Part shown: positions 52,529 through 64,000 of the stretch, piece after piece | Numbering within the stretch: position 1 is the stretch's first letter | Layout of the letters: each line of letters begins with the position of its first letter | DNA from: JALNXF01 sp964555845 | GTDB taxonomy: Bacteria; Patescibacteriota; Gracilibacteria; BD1-5; UBA2023 | Assembly: GCA_964555845.1 (NCBI GenBank) | Contig: CAZKUA010000007.1 | Coordinates: forward strand, 6,761-70,760 | Direction: 5' to 3' | DNA: 64,000 nucleotides | Notes under the pieces: generated by a model | What the model was told of the DNA's origin: nothing | The model's database searches: none | What the model saw: the letters and a program-made list of their open reading frames with translations, nothing else | Made by a program: the position numbers and the translations under genes

Positions 52529-55500
52529 ATGTCTTTCGTTCACTTACATGTACATACAAATTATTCAATTCTTGAATGACTCTGAAAGCCAAAGGATTTT
52601 GTAAAAAAAGCAAAAGAGCTTTGATTTGAAGGGCTAGCCATAACAGATAGCGGAAATTTATATTGATATTTTGAATTTTATAAATCATGTCTTGATAACT
52701 GAATTAATCCAATTTTATGACTTGAAACTTCTATTTCAAAAAAATGAATTAAAAATAAAGACAAGGATAATGAATTTTATGAAATAGTACTATTAGCTAA
52801 AAATATAGAATGATTTAAAAATCTGCTAGAGCTTACTACAGTTTCGCGGTTGGATTGATTTTATTACAAACCAAGAATAGATTTTGAAATTTTAAAAAAA
52901 TACTCAAGTAATCTTATTTGACTATCAGGCTCTTATCTATGAGAAATAGCTCAGGCAATTATTACTTGAAAAAGTGAAGATTATATAATTGAGAGAATTA
53001 ATTTTTATTTTGAAATTTTTGGAAAGGATGATTTTTATCTAGAAATACAAGAACATCCAGATAGACCTAGCCAAAATAAAGTTAATGAATATATTGTAAA
53101 TTTATCAAAAAAATACGGCTTTAAAATTGTGGCAACAAATGATTGTCATTATATAAATGAGTCTGACGCGGAAGCTCAAGATTTATTATTTTGTATATGA
53201 GATTGAAGAAGTTTAGATGATCCGGATAGATCTACACTAATAGAAGGAAATTATAGTTTAAGACAAGATGAGGAAATGAGAGAATTGTTTTCTTATGCCC
53301 CAGAAGCTTATGCTAATACTTCTGAAATTAATTCAAAAATTAATATTAAAATTCCTTATGGAAATACGCTAATTCCTATTTATGAGCTAGAAGAAGAGGA
53401 AAAAAATAAATATGAAAAATATAAAGAGCTAGAAAAAAAGTGCGATAATTTAAAAAGCTTAGGTGAAGAAGAGTGGTATTTAAGGTATCTTTGTATGAAG
53501 TGATTGAACACAAGATATGAATATGATTTTTCAGAAGAAGTTATATTTGAACTTATAAAAAAAGTGGATATTCTCCCGCCTGAGAAAAAATTATCTCAAA
53601 TGTCAGCGTTTGAACTACAAGAGCTTGCTATAAATTATTTCACTCCCAAAAAACAAGAATTCATTAAAACACTACGAGATGACCAGAAAAGAATAATAGA
53701 TAGACTAGAATATGAACTTGTGGTTGTAGATTTGATGGGATTTAATGGGTATTTTATAATTGTGGCCGACTTCATTAATTGGGCAAAAACAAATGACATT
53801 CCAGTTGGACCTGGAAGATGATCTGCAGCGGGTGCAATTCTGGCATTCCTATCATGAATTACAGATATAGATCCACTCAAATACTGACTACTTTTTGAAA
53901 GATTTTTGAATCCAGCTCGTGTGTCTATGCCTGATATAGATGTTGATTTTTCAGATGAATGAAGATCTAGGGTTCTTGAATATGTTAGAAATAAATATTG
54001 AAGTGACCATGTGGCGCAAATTTGTACTTTTGGTACTATGGCAGCCAGGGCAGCAGTAAAAGACATTTGAAGAGCACTTTGAATTCCATTTTCAGAGATG
54101 AATGAAGTCGCAAAATTAATCCCCGCGAAACCTTGAATTAAAATAAAAGATGCTCTAGAAGAAAGCACAGAATTTAAACAATTATATAATTCAAATGAAA
54201 AATATAAAAAAATTATAGACAATGCAATAAAACTTGAGTGATCCGTAAGACAATTAGGAGTACACGCTTGTGCGGTTATTATAGCGCCAGAGAAGATGAC
54301 AAATTTCTGTTCTCTGCAACACCCTCCAAAAGATGACCAAGTTGTTATAACTCAACTTTCTCAGTACCCAATTGAAGATTTATGACTTCTAAAAATGGAC
54401 TTCTTATGACTTAGAAATCTGACAATCATTCATAGATGTATGAATATTATCAAAAATAATCACGAAATTGACATAAATCTACTAAAAATTGACTATGAAG
54501 ATAAAAAGGTATTTAAAATATTTGCTGCCGGAGATACAACTGGAGTATTCCAATTTGAATCAAGTGGTATGAGAAAATATTTACGCGATCTAAAACCTAA
54601 TACTTTTGAAGATATAATTGTTATGGTATCCCTTTATCGTCCAGGACCTTTGGCTTATATCCCGACTTATATCGCCAGAAAACATTGAAAAGAAAAAGTA
54701 TCATATCCACACGCATCGCTTGAGGCCATTTTAAAACCAACTCAATGAATTGCAGTTTATCAAGAACAGATAATGCAACTCGTACAAGCTTTTGCTTGAT
54801 TCTCGCTAGGTGAAGCCGATATTCTAAGACGTGCTATTGGTAAGAAAAAAGTAGATTTACTTATGGAGCAAAAAGAGAAATTTATAGATGCAGCAGTGCG
54901 CGAATGAAATCCAAAAGAACTAGCCATTTATATATTTGAAGAGATTATTGAGCCATTTGCTGGGTATTGATTTAACAAATCTCATGCTGCATGTTATTCT
55001 ATGATTGCTTACCAAACTGCATATCTAAAAGCTTATTATCCTACAGAATTTATGACGGCACTTATGGTGTCAGATGAGGAAGATATTGAGAGAATTACCT
55101 TGGAGATTGATGAGTGTAGAGCAAAAAAAATAAATGTACTCGCGCCCGATATTAATGAATCCATGAAACATTTTACATATATAAACAAAAATACTATTCG
55201 TTTTGGACTAAAGGCTATAAAATGACTTGGAAATTGACCAATTGAAAGTATTAGAAAATGAAGAGAATGAGGAAAATATGAATCTATACTAGATCTGATA
55301 AATAAAACAAATTCTGATGTTATCAACAAAAAAAGTCTTGAAGCCTTAACTCTTAGTTGAGCTCTAGATAACCTCTGAGAAAGAGCTAGTTTAATTGCTT
55401 CAGTTTTAAAAATAACGGCATATTTAAAGGAAAATGAAAAGAAAAAGCAAACAAATCAGATCTGACTTTTTGATTCTGGAGATAATTATCAGAATATGAA

Positions 55501-56440
55501 ATTTGATTTAGAAAAAGCGCTGCCAATGACCTATGAACAAAAAATTAAATGAGAAAAAGAAATTATTGGATATGGTGTATCGGGTCATGGACTTGACTGA
55601 CTCAAGAAATTTTTAAATCAAAAATCATCTGGACTTGACCATATTGTGAAATTTAATAAACAAATGAAAGAAAAAGAACTTCTTGATATGGAAAAAAATT
55701 TTGCGAATATACAAAATTCAGAAGAAATTGAAGAAAATTTAGAAATCCCTCACCCAACCATCTCGAGGGAGGTAGAGGGAGTAAAATTTCCTGAAGAAGA
55801 AATTAAAGAAATTCCACAAGCTATAGAAGTTAAAAAAGAAAGAAGAAAAGAAATAAAAGCAAGATTATTTTGACTTGTAAATTCTATAAGAAAAATTCAG
55901 ACAAAAACAGGAAAGCTAATGATGATAGCAAGTTGTGACAGTTCATTTTTTAAATTTAATGTGATAATTTTCCCAAAAGATTACGAGAAATATGCCAACT
56001 CTATTGAAGAAAACAAGATACTTATTATTGATTGAAATCTTCAATTTAATGAAGCTATGTCAGAAATTGCAATAATGCCATCAAATATTAAATCTACAAC
56101 TATTTGATTCCTAAGACAACAAGCAAGAGAAGCTAACCTTTTTGATGAGAAAGATAAAATAAATTATTTAATAGAGCCAGAAGAAAAAGAGATAAAAAAA
56201 GAAAAAGGTGATGAAGTGAAGGATGAAATTAAGACAGAAAAAATAGAAAATAAAAAAGAATTTGTAATAAAAGTGCCAGCAACAGCCAAAAAAGATGATT
56301 TATTTGAATTAAAAGATTTTTTACTAAAGGAGGTTAAGTGAGAAATTCAAATATTTCTTGATATAAAGAATCAAATCATAGATACAAAAATATATTTAAA
56401 AGATTTAGAAAATCTCCAAAATTGGATTAAAAAATGGTAA
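52529..56440 (+). CDS. dnaE: DNA polymerase III subunit alpha
   Basis: The replicative polymerase catalytic subunit. 1303 residues, at the long end of the family. PHP domain start FVHLHVHTNYSILEGL; catalytic PDIDVDFSDEGRSRVLEYV near residue 467; PVGPGRGSAAGAIL just before it (53819 TGA is the Gly after Arg); VYQEQIMQLVQAFAGFSLGEAD, SHAACYSMIAYQTAYLKAYYP, then the HhH region and an OB fold. The C-terminal region from about 1030 is charged with a lysine/glutamate linker (EEIEENLEIPHP, KPEEKEIKKEKGDEVK-like) and diverges from most bacterial DnaE. A proofreading exonuclease is not fused. The start is 18 bases past the pseudopilin stop. Confidence 0.95.
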
Positions 56441-56444
56441 AATT

Positions 56445-57485
56445 ATGGGAAAAAAAGCCTGATTTACATTAATTGAAATTCTAATAGCTGTCAGTATTTC
56501 CGCTATTTTAATGACTTCTTTGACTATTTTTATATCGAGCGCCATAAAAAATAGCCTAAAAAATGAGAAATTACTCCAAAATGAGACAAAAAATATTTTA
56601 ATTGACAATGAACTAATTAAGTTAACTTCTCTGCAGAAATTAGAATTAATCCATTCTTGATCAAGCTTTGGATGAGACTATTTAACTTGATATTTTCTAA
56701 AAACACAAGCCCCATTTCTCCCTTTAACTTTCGTCTGAATTAAATCTTTTACAGGTTATTGTGATGCTTTTTCTGGAACCACTGACGATAACTGAGAGGT
56801 AAATAAACTAGTAATCAAACAAATTGCATACCCTACAAATTTTACAGATTCATCATATACAATTGATTTCACTTGAAATACCATAGTAACCTCAACTTGA
56901 TTAATAATAATTTGAACTTGATACCCTTGAAATACTCTAAATACAACAAGTGCGACCTGAACCGAGCTTAATTCTCCATTTTGAGTTTATTTTAAAAATT
57001 CAGAAAATCTATTATTTATAACAGATACACTAAATGATAGAATTTTAATTTATGACACTGGAACTAAAAATATAAATAAATTTCTATGAATTGAAAATGG
57101 TATATCTAAGCCAACTAACTTATATTTTACAGCCTGAAATAAAATTTATATTTCTAGTTCTTGAAATTGAAAAATTTACGAATATATAAATACTACATGA
57201 AATTATCTAAGTCTTTCTGGAAATATCTTGAGCATTTATAATTCATGAAGTATTTATCCATATTTAAGTTGATCAACAACTCATGAAACTAATATTTCAG
57301 ATTGGAATTCAGTTTTAGCTAACTCGCCTTGATCAGAAGAAATATCTAACTTCCCTATTAGGGATTTTAAAATTGTAGAAAATAATAAAGTTTTAAATAT
57401 TATTTATACTTACTACAAAAATTACGATTGCCTTTGACAATCAAATATCCTCAAAGAAAAGGTAATAAAAAAATTCCAGAAATAA
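56445..57485 (+). CDS. pseudopilin with a C-terminal propeller-like domain
   Basis: 346 residues, starting 4 bases after the dnaE stop. The prepilin leader KKAGFTLIEILIAVSISAILMTSL is textbook: cleavage after Gly, Phe at +1 and Glu at +5. The stalk is short. From about 160, repeats of about 45 residues such as LNSPFGVYFKNSENLLFITDTLNDRILIY and ISKPTNLYFTAGNKIYISSSGNGKIYEY are NHL-like propeller blades. A surface-binding tip on a pilin fold is the likeliest reading. Partner proteins are not evident. Confidence 0.82.
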
Positions 57486-57591
57486 ATATTATAACTTGGC
57501 TTAAAATAAACATCAATCCACATTTTCAAAAAAACTTTTGATTTATATAAAATATGTGATTTAATTTGCAGGAAAAAAATTATTTCCTAAC

Positions 57592-57612
57592 AATAAATCT
57601 TTTTGATTTATT
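57592..57612. repeat. small inverted repeat before the RHS gene
   Basis: AATAAATC, loop of five T, GATTTATT. It lies in the 170-base gap before the RHS start together with another imperfect hairpin (AGGAAA...TTTCCT, about 57570). It is AT-only in the stem and may be without function. Confidence 0.3.
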
Positions 57613-57655
57613 TTAAAAATACTAAAACAATATTTTTATAAATTAATTTTTTTAT

Positions 57656-60600
57656 ATGAAAACAAATACTAAATATAGCAATATCGCTATGAAACTAATA
57701 TTATCAAGTCTAATACTAGCTTGATTAACAACAAATTATGCCTTTGCTGAAGAATTAAACAACACAATTCCGTCTACTACGCGTCCTCCTGTTAATTATA
57801 CGCCTGTTGAATCAGTAGAAAAAGAAAATGTAAATATAGATGAAAACAATACAAACACATGAACAACATCTTGGCTTCAAGAAATTGTTTCTAAGGTAAA
57901 TGCTATAGATACTCCAATAGATAAAAATAAAGTTTTACTTATTCAAGATTATCTTCCGTGGCAATCTGATGCTAATGTAGAAGAACTTAATTACTTGGGG
58001 ATTCCATATGATTCAATTAATTCAAATTCTCTACCAAATATAGATTTGAATAACTATAAAGCGATAATAATCACCTCTGATCAACCTGCTTGATTCTATC
58101 AAATAATCAGACAGAATATAACAAGTTGGAATAAATTCGTAGAAAATGGATGACTTCTAGTTTCTCATAGCTGAGACCATGGGTGGCAAGATTGAGATTC
58201 TAATTGAGTACTTCCAGGCTGAGTATTAAAAACTGTTGAGTACAGTCAACCACTTTGGATGAGAAAATTAGATCATCCAGTAATTGTATGACAACCTCAA
58301 TATAATTCAAATATAGGCTGGCAAAATCTTTGGTATTTTAATAATTGGTATTATTCGACTCATTGATATTTTACTAATCTAAATATTCCATACACGGATG
58401 TAATGGATATTAATAATCCATTTAAGCCAACATATATAGATTATAAATATTGAAAATGAAGAGTTCTTGCAACTATGCAAACTCTTGAATTTTGATATAA
58501 ATATCTTTGAAAACAAGAAATTTTAAGAAATGAGTTTCTTATTATTAAAAATTATGTAAAACCAGCACCTGCAACCAATACTCCAATCTATCCAATTACT
58601 AGTCCAGTAACGAGTTGATATATAGTTTGAGATACTAATGTTTGAATAGTTAGTAATCCAACTTATGTGCCAGATGCTCTCGACCCAATCTCCCTCTCTA
58701 CTTGAGATTTCTGATATAATAATATTCTCATTTCTCATAAATGAGTTTGACTCGACTATAATTTCAAAATAAAATATTCCAATCAAGTGGACTATGATTG
58801 AAATCTGTGACACAACTGGAGCCATAGTTATAATCAGATGATTTATGATTGAAAAGATTGAAATCTAGTTTATTTAGATGATAATTTCTCACCAAGAGAG
58901 TTTGTGAAGGTTTCTGATACAGAGTATAAAAATGAATCTTTAAGAGCTACTTTAAATATAGAAAATGAATTATATATAATCAAGTTTGATAATGGGAATA
59001 AGTATAATTTTAACGAAGCAAATAAATTATCAAAAATAGAAGACAAGAACTGAAACAATCTTACTTTCCAGTATGATAATGATAAGAATTTGATTAAGAC
59101 AACAGATACTCTCTGAAGAGAAATTAGTTATTTGTATAACACGGGGTCAAGACTTGAGAAAATAATTGATTTCAACTCTAAAGAAGTAAGTTTTAGCTAT
59201 AGTGAAAATAATGATTTAATAAGTATTAAAATCTGAAAAGATACAAGTGTAAAAGAGATAAAATTCGAGTATATAAGCTGAAATGCTAACGAAAAACTTA
59301 ATCACAATATTTCTAAATTAACAGATAGTAAAAATCAAGTTTATGTAGAAAATACTTATGATGAAAATGACAGAGTAATAAGTCAGAAATATGGTAATGA
59401 TACTGGTTATTATTCATATATTCTAGACCCAGTAACATCTCGTGTTATCAAGAATAATGTTACAAATAGAAATTGAGTAAAAACCGAATATAGTTTTGAT
59501 GATAAGTGAAATACAATTTCTAGGAAAATAACTACAGCAAATTGAATTGTGGAGTTTAAATTTGAATATGATAGCAACTCTAGAATAACAAAAGATGTTA
59601 AACCAAATTGAAATAGTATTGAGTATAGTTATGATAATAAATGAAGATTACTAATTCAAAAAGTAAATTGAGAAACTTCTAGAATTACGAGTTATGAATA
59701 TAATTCTAATTATGATACTCCAACTAAAATAACAAAATCAAACTGACTTGTAATAGAAAATACTCTAAATGATAAATGAAATGTTATAAAATCAATTGTA
59801 GATAATAACTCTGAAAAACTTGAGATAACTTACGAATACAATGATAAATGACAGCTTGTTAAAACTGTTAATCCAGGATGATTAAAAACTAGTATGGAGT
59901 ATGATAGTAATTGAAATATAACAAAAATAGTTAAAAAGGATTCAAGTTTATTATCTCTACTTTCTACATGACTTGAAACAAGTTTTGAATATGACAATAA
60001 TGGAAATATTACTAAAATTATTGACCCAAATTGAAATAGTAAATCTATAAATTATAATGAATTTGACCAAATAATTAAAAGCATAAGTCCAGAATGAATT
60101 ACAAGTTCTTATGAATATGACTGAAACTGAAATAAAGTAAAAAGTGTTCTAAAATTAGATGATTGAAGTAGCCTAGAGGCTTCAAATACTTATGATATTC
60201 TCGATCATATTACAGAAATTAATTCTCCAGTTTCAAAGGATTTGACTGCAAAAATCAAATACGAATATGATGCAAATGAGAATATTTCTAAAATAATCTA
60301 CTCAAACGGAAGTATTAAAGAATTTAAATATAATGAGTTTGATAAGATTATTGAGAGTGTAGAGGGATGAATCTCTATAAAATATGAATATGATAATAAT
60401 TGAAATATTGTTAAGATAATTGATTCAAAATGAGATTTTAAAAAGATTGAATATAACTGATTTGATGAGGCTGTAAAAATCACAGATGAAGCTGGAACAT
60501 ATACTATATTTTCTTATGACAATGCCTGAAATGTAGTAAAAATGGAAGTGTATAGTAAAGATGGTAAACTTTTATCAAAACAAGAAAAGGAATATAATAA

Positions 60601-63208
60601 ACTTGGAAATATTGTAAAACAGTTGGATTATAATCTAACTAACAATCAAGTTTTAACAACAAGCTATAGATATGACAAATGACTTCTTGTGGAAAAAACT
60701 GACGCAAGATGAAATAAGACAAGTTTAAACTATGATATTTATTGAAATAATACTGAAATTACAGATAGTCTCGGAAATAAACAAGTTTTGAGTTATGACA
60801 ATAATTGAAATGTAGTTTCTAAAAAGACTATTCAAAGTAATGGGAAGGCAAATGAAACTACATATTCATATAATAAAGAAAATAGGCTAATCTCATCTTC
60901 TTTCATTGCGAGTTGAAGTGGTTCAATTCAGACTTCATACAAATATAATAATCTTAATCAGGTAATTGAGAAAAAAGATTGAAATTGAAATATTACTAAG
61001 TATGAGTATAACTATATCTGAAAAGTAACTAAGAAAGTTGAAACTCTAAATTCTAAAACTATTGAAACAAAATATGAGTATGATATATCTGGTAATCTTA
61101 CAGCAGTAATTGATTGAAATTGAAATAAAACTGGCTATGTTTATAATAGTTTGAATAGATTAATTAAAGAAATTTACACAGATAATAAGGAGGTAAATTA
61201 TAGCTATGATTCACTTGGAAATGTTATTAAAAAAACTGATTCAAATTGAAATATAATCTCAAATACTTATGATAGTCTTAATAGATTAATTGAGAGAAAT
61301 ATTACACTCTGAACTTGAGTTGAATGAGTAACAAAAGAAAATTATTCATACGATGAACTTGGAAGATTAATAAGTGCTAGTGATAATTTAGGAGGTAATC
61401 TAGTATTTTCTTATGATTCATTTGGTAATCTAATCTCTGAAACTAATAATGGTAAAGAAGTAAAATATAGCTATGATGAGCTTGGAAATCCACTAAATAC
61501 TCTATATCCTTCTTCTAGAAATATCGGAAAAACCTATGATTCAATTTGAAGATTGACTACAATAAAAAATTGAGCTGATGTAATTAAGTCATATATCTAT
61601 GATTGACTAGAACAAACAGGAGAAGTTAATTCTAACAATACAAAAACAAATTATAATTATGATTCTCTTGGTAGATTGAAGGAATTGACTAATATCTGAA
61701 GTCAAGAAGTAAAAAAGTGAAAGAATACGAGTATTCAAGATTCAATAATAAACAAATATACTTTTAATTATGATAACAATTCAAATATTCTAAGTAATTG
61801 ACAGGATAGTTATAGTTATGATGAGATAAATAGACTTACACAAGCCATATATAAGCCAACCGAGAATAATAAAAGTACAACAGAATCTTTTGTATATGAT
61901 TTTGTATGAAATCGTATAACTTCTAATATATCTGAAATAAAAGAGTCTGATAAAAATAAAAAAGAAGATAAAACAAAAGTTGATATTTCAAATTATACAA
62001 GTAATACACTTAATCAATATACAAGCTTAGATAAAACGAAATTTACTTATGATAATAATTGAAACCTCATAAATGATTGAAAACAAATCTATACTTATGA
62101 TTATAGAAATAAACTAGTTAAAGTAACAAATAAAGACTGAGAAATCAAGTCAGAATTTAGTTATGATGTACTTGGTCGTAGAATTTCAAAAGAAACAGAA
62201 GATAGTATCGTTAAATATACATATTCAAACAGTGATGTAATTCAAGAAGATTTATATGAAAAAGATGATTGAAAAATTAAATTAGAAGAAACAAAGGAAA
62301 ATATCTATTGAAAGGGTGTTGATGATGTGATTGTAAGTATAGTAAAGAAAGATAAAAAATCTAAAATTTATTTCTTTTATAAAAATCAACTTGGAAGCAT
62401 AGTTGCAATTACTGATGAAAAAGGTAATATGGTAGAAGAATATAGGTATGATGTATTCTGAAAAGCTTACATAAGAAACTGAAAATCCGATAATTGGAGA
62501 GAATTTAAGGAGTCGAAGATTGGAAATACTAGATTATTTACAGGAAGAGAATATGACAAAGAAATTTGATTATATTACTATAGGGCGAGATATTATTCTG
62601 CTGATTTAGGAAGATTTATAAGTAGGGATCCGATTGGGATGAGGGATGATGTGAATTTATATAGTTATGTTGGGAATAATAGTGTGAAGTTTGTGGATCC
62701 GATGGGGAGGGAGAAGGAAATAAGAAATAATATTGTAAATTGGGTTGAACAACAATATATTTATAATAATCCTTTATATTATAATGACGTTCCATTTAAT
62801 TATAAAAATATTGATACTTGGTGATATATTTGAAATGAAGATATGGCTAAATGTAATATATTTGTATGAGATGCTTATACTATATGATGATGAATAGAAA
62901 AATACCCATATTATAGCTGAAGCGACAATTATTTTGTTGCAAATGATTTAGCTAATTCAAATTTAAATAGTTATTTTACTGTATCTATGGATTCATCAAC
63001 CTTAAAGCCTTGAGATATTGTAGCGTGGCAAAATAGTGATTGATCATGACATTCATCGATTTATATTTGAAAAAATTATAAGTGAGATGATGTCGTTATA
63101 TATGCTTGATGATGAAATGAAATAAAAGTTAATATTGTTTCAAATATGACTGCATCTTTTGACTCAAATCATACTTGACCATATTATTTATCATATAAAT
63201 TTAAATAA
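57656..63208 (+). CDS. secreted RHS-repeat protein ending in a CHAP/NlpC-P60-like domain
   Basis: 1850 residues. A signal peptide (MKLILSSLILAGLTTNYAFA after a 12-residue lead) is followed by a domain resembling a class I glutamine amidotransferase fold (VLLIQDYLPW, GGLLVSHSGDHGWQ). RHS/YD repeats run from about 380 to 1680 (YEYDNNGNIVKI, YSYDELGRLISA), closing with LFTGREYDKEIGLYYYRARYYSADLGRFISRDPIG and NSVKFVDPMGRE, the canonical core end. The C-terminal 165 residues are a different domain: Cys near 1731 in AKCNIFVGDAY, then LKPGDIVAWQNSDGSGHSSIYIGK with His near 1799, as in CHAP/NlpC-P60 amidases that cut peptidoglycan. It is a polymorphic-toxin layout. Confidence 0.85.
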
Positions 63209-63209
63209 T

Positions 63210-63707
63210 ATGACTAAGAAAATAGCATTTGTCTCCGTTATATCAGTAATGATATTATTTTCTATATTATATTCATTATTAGGAACAAGATTTGGATGTT
63301 TCCTAAATGATAATTCATGTTATTATAAAAGTATTATGAGGATCCCTATTAAGTCTATAATATTATGATGAGAAGAATATGAAAAAGAAATAGTCATAAA
63401 ATATTGATTTTTAAAAGATAAGATTTTCGTAGAACTTGAAAATAATGATTGAACTGATTTTTATAGATTAATTTATCTAAACAAAGTATTAAATTTCGAG
63501 AAAACTAAGAATTATATGTCACAATGTTTAGATAATGAAACTAATATAGATAAACTTGAGCAGTGTATTAGTTTATATAATCTATTTGAACCAGATAAAA
63601 ATCTGGTCAAATTAAAAATATCTAAGTTCAGAGAATATAATAATGAAGAAATAAAAGCAACCTACAAGAAGGTTTTAGATTATTTAGATAGAATAAACAC
63701 AAATTAA
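63210..63707 (+). CDS. possible immunity protein for the RHS toxin
   Basis: 165 residues, starting 1 base after the RHS stop. One N-terminal helix (IAFVSVISVMILFSILYSLLG) is followed by a region with Cys pairs (FGCFLNDNSC, SQCLDNE, EQCIS) and a charged helical part. Extracytoplasmic location fits protection against a peptidoglycan-cutting toxin. No family is recognised. The immunity role is inferred only from the adjacency typical of polymorphic toxins. Confidence 0.55.
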
Positions 63708-63717
63708 ATTAACAAAT

Positions 63718-63945
63718 ATGAAAAAAGTTTATAAATTTTTTATATTAGTAATAATATTTTTTATATTAAACTATTTTATATATTGATTAATATATAGGGC
63801 TATACAAGATTATATATTTCCATTCAGATTTGAAGATGATTGAGATTTATATATAAAAAGTGTTTTATTATGATTAGTAATAAGTATAATGTTATCATGA
63901 ATATCAATATATTTATTTAAAAAATTGTTATTTAATGAAAAATAA
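63718..63945 (+). CDS. small two-helix membrane protein
   Basis: 75 residues: helix FFILVIIFFILNYFIYGLIY, a short polar loop (DYIFPFRFEDDGDLY), and helix SVLLGLVISIMLSGISIYLF. It starts 10 bases after the previous stop and overlaps the next gene by 11 bases. It could be another immunity component or a membrane anchor; unknown. Confidence 0.5.
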
Positions 63946-64000
63946 ATTACCTAAGATTTTATGAATTGTACTGATGTCATATTTAATATGAAGTGTTTTA
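63935..64000 (+). CDS. N-terminal fragment, cut by window edge
   Basis: MKNKLPKILGIVLMSYLIGSVL: the first 22 residues of a protein with a signal peptide or membrane helix. It overlaps the preceding gene by 11 bases and continues beyond the window, so its nature cannot be told. Confidence 0.5.

Noticed and set aside
53635..54222. Open frame of 195 codons on the minus strand
   Set aside because: It is antisense to the dnaE catalytic core and shows no start signal or family pattern.
1..64000. tRNA and rRNA genes
   Set aside because: No T-loop GTTCRA context with an acceptor stem, and no rRNA-like sequence, was found by eye on either strand; a covariance search would be decisive.

Overview
The window is very AT-rich and is read with UGA as glycine, the genetic code (table 25) known from Gracilibacteria and Absconditabacteria (SR1/BD1-5) of the candidate phyla radiation. 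Read with the standard code, almost every gene breaks into fragments. With TGA as Gly, 56 long frames tile nearly the whole window, every stop is TAA or TAG, and TGA falls on invariant glycines (Walker A of FtsK and of the AAA+ ATPase, the Nudix box, the PGRGS loop of DnaE). The sequence does not settle which of the two phyla this is. I saw no tRNA, rRNA or CRISPR array.

Layout. 0-4.1 kb (minus): an envelope protein cut by the window edge, a PrsW-type intramembrane protease with a small membrane partner, murA, a small toxin/antitoxin-like pair and a pilin-like protein. 4.2-8.6 kb: a membrane-anchored protein with an Rx4H motif, tatD, an RHH-like small protein, an acyltransferase and a GGDEF/EAL protein. 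8.6-14.4 kb (minus): leuS with a Nudix domain inserted in its editing region, hrcA and ftsK. 14.7-16.5 kb: three small or unassigned genes. 16.6-26.6 kb (plus): an accessory-looking run with a secreted Asn/Tyr/Cys repeat protein, three tandem paralogues of unknown function, a WG-like repeat protein, a BtpA-like protein, an unknown protein and an ITPase. 26.6-33.9 kb (minus): a three-gene unit of transglutaminase-VWA protein, large AAA+ ATPase and transglutaminase-TPR protein. 34-38.4 kb (plus): a PP2C-like membrane protein, recO, prepilin peptidase. 38.5-45.9 kb (minus): malic enzyme, a LamG pseudopilin, RNase J, a zinc metallopeptidase and four small VirB2/TrbC-like membrane proteins. 46-49.7 kb (plus): holin-like protein, secG, a peptide-binding protein and a membrane protein, then a probable short hairpin RNA. 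49.9-57.5 kb: a NifU-like protein missing cluster ligands, a FecR-like surface protein, two pseudopilins and dnaE. 57.7-64 kb: an 1850-residue RHS protein ending in a CHAP/NlpC-P60-like domain, followed by possible immunity genes.

Taken together the window mixes replication, translation and wall genes with a heavy surface programme: four pilin-like proteins with one prepilin peptidase, VirB2-like subunits, secreted repeat proteins and an RHS toxin. That fits the host-attached or predatory lifestyle proposed for these phyla, but lifestyle is inference. The strongest candidates for something undescribed are the transglutaminase/VWA/AAA+ unit, the LeuRS-Nudix fusion, the three-paralogue plus WG-repeat island, and the hairpin RNA whose loop resembles the 16S anti-Shine-Dalgarno sequence. 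Promoters that can be recognised share a -35 TTGACW and a -10 TATAWW with a short 15-16 base spacer. Three families of palindromic repeats sit between genes, two of them conspicuously GC-rich.
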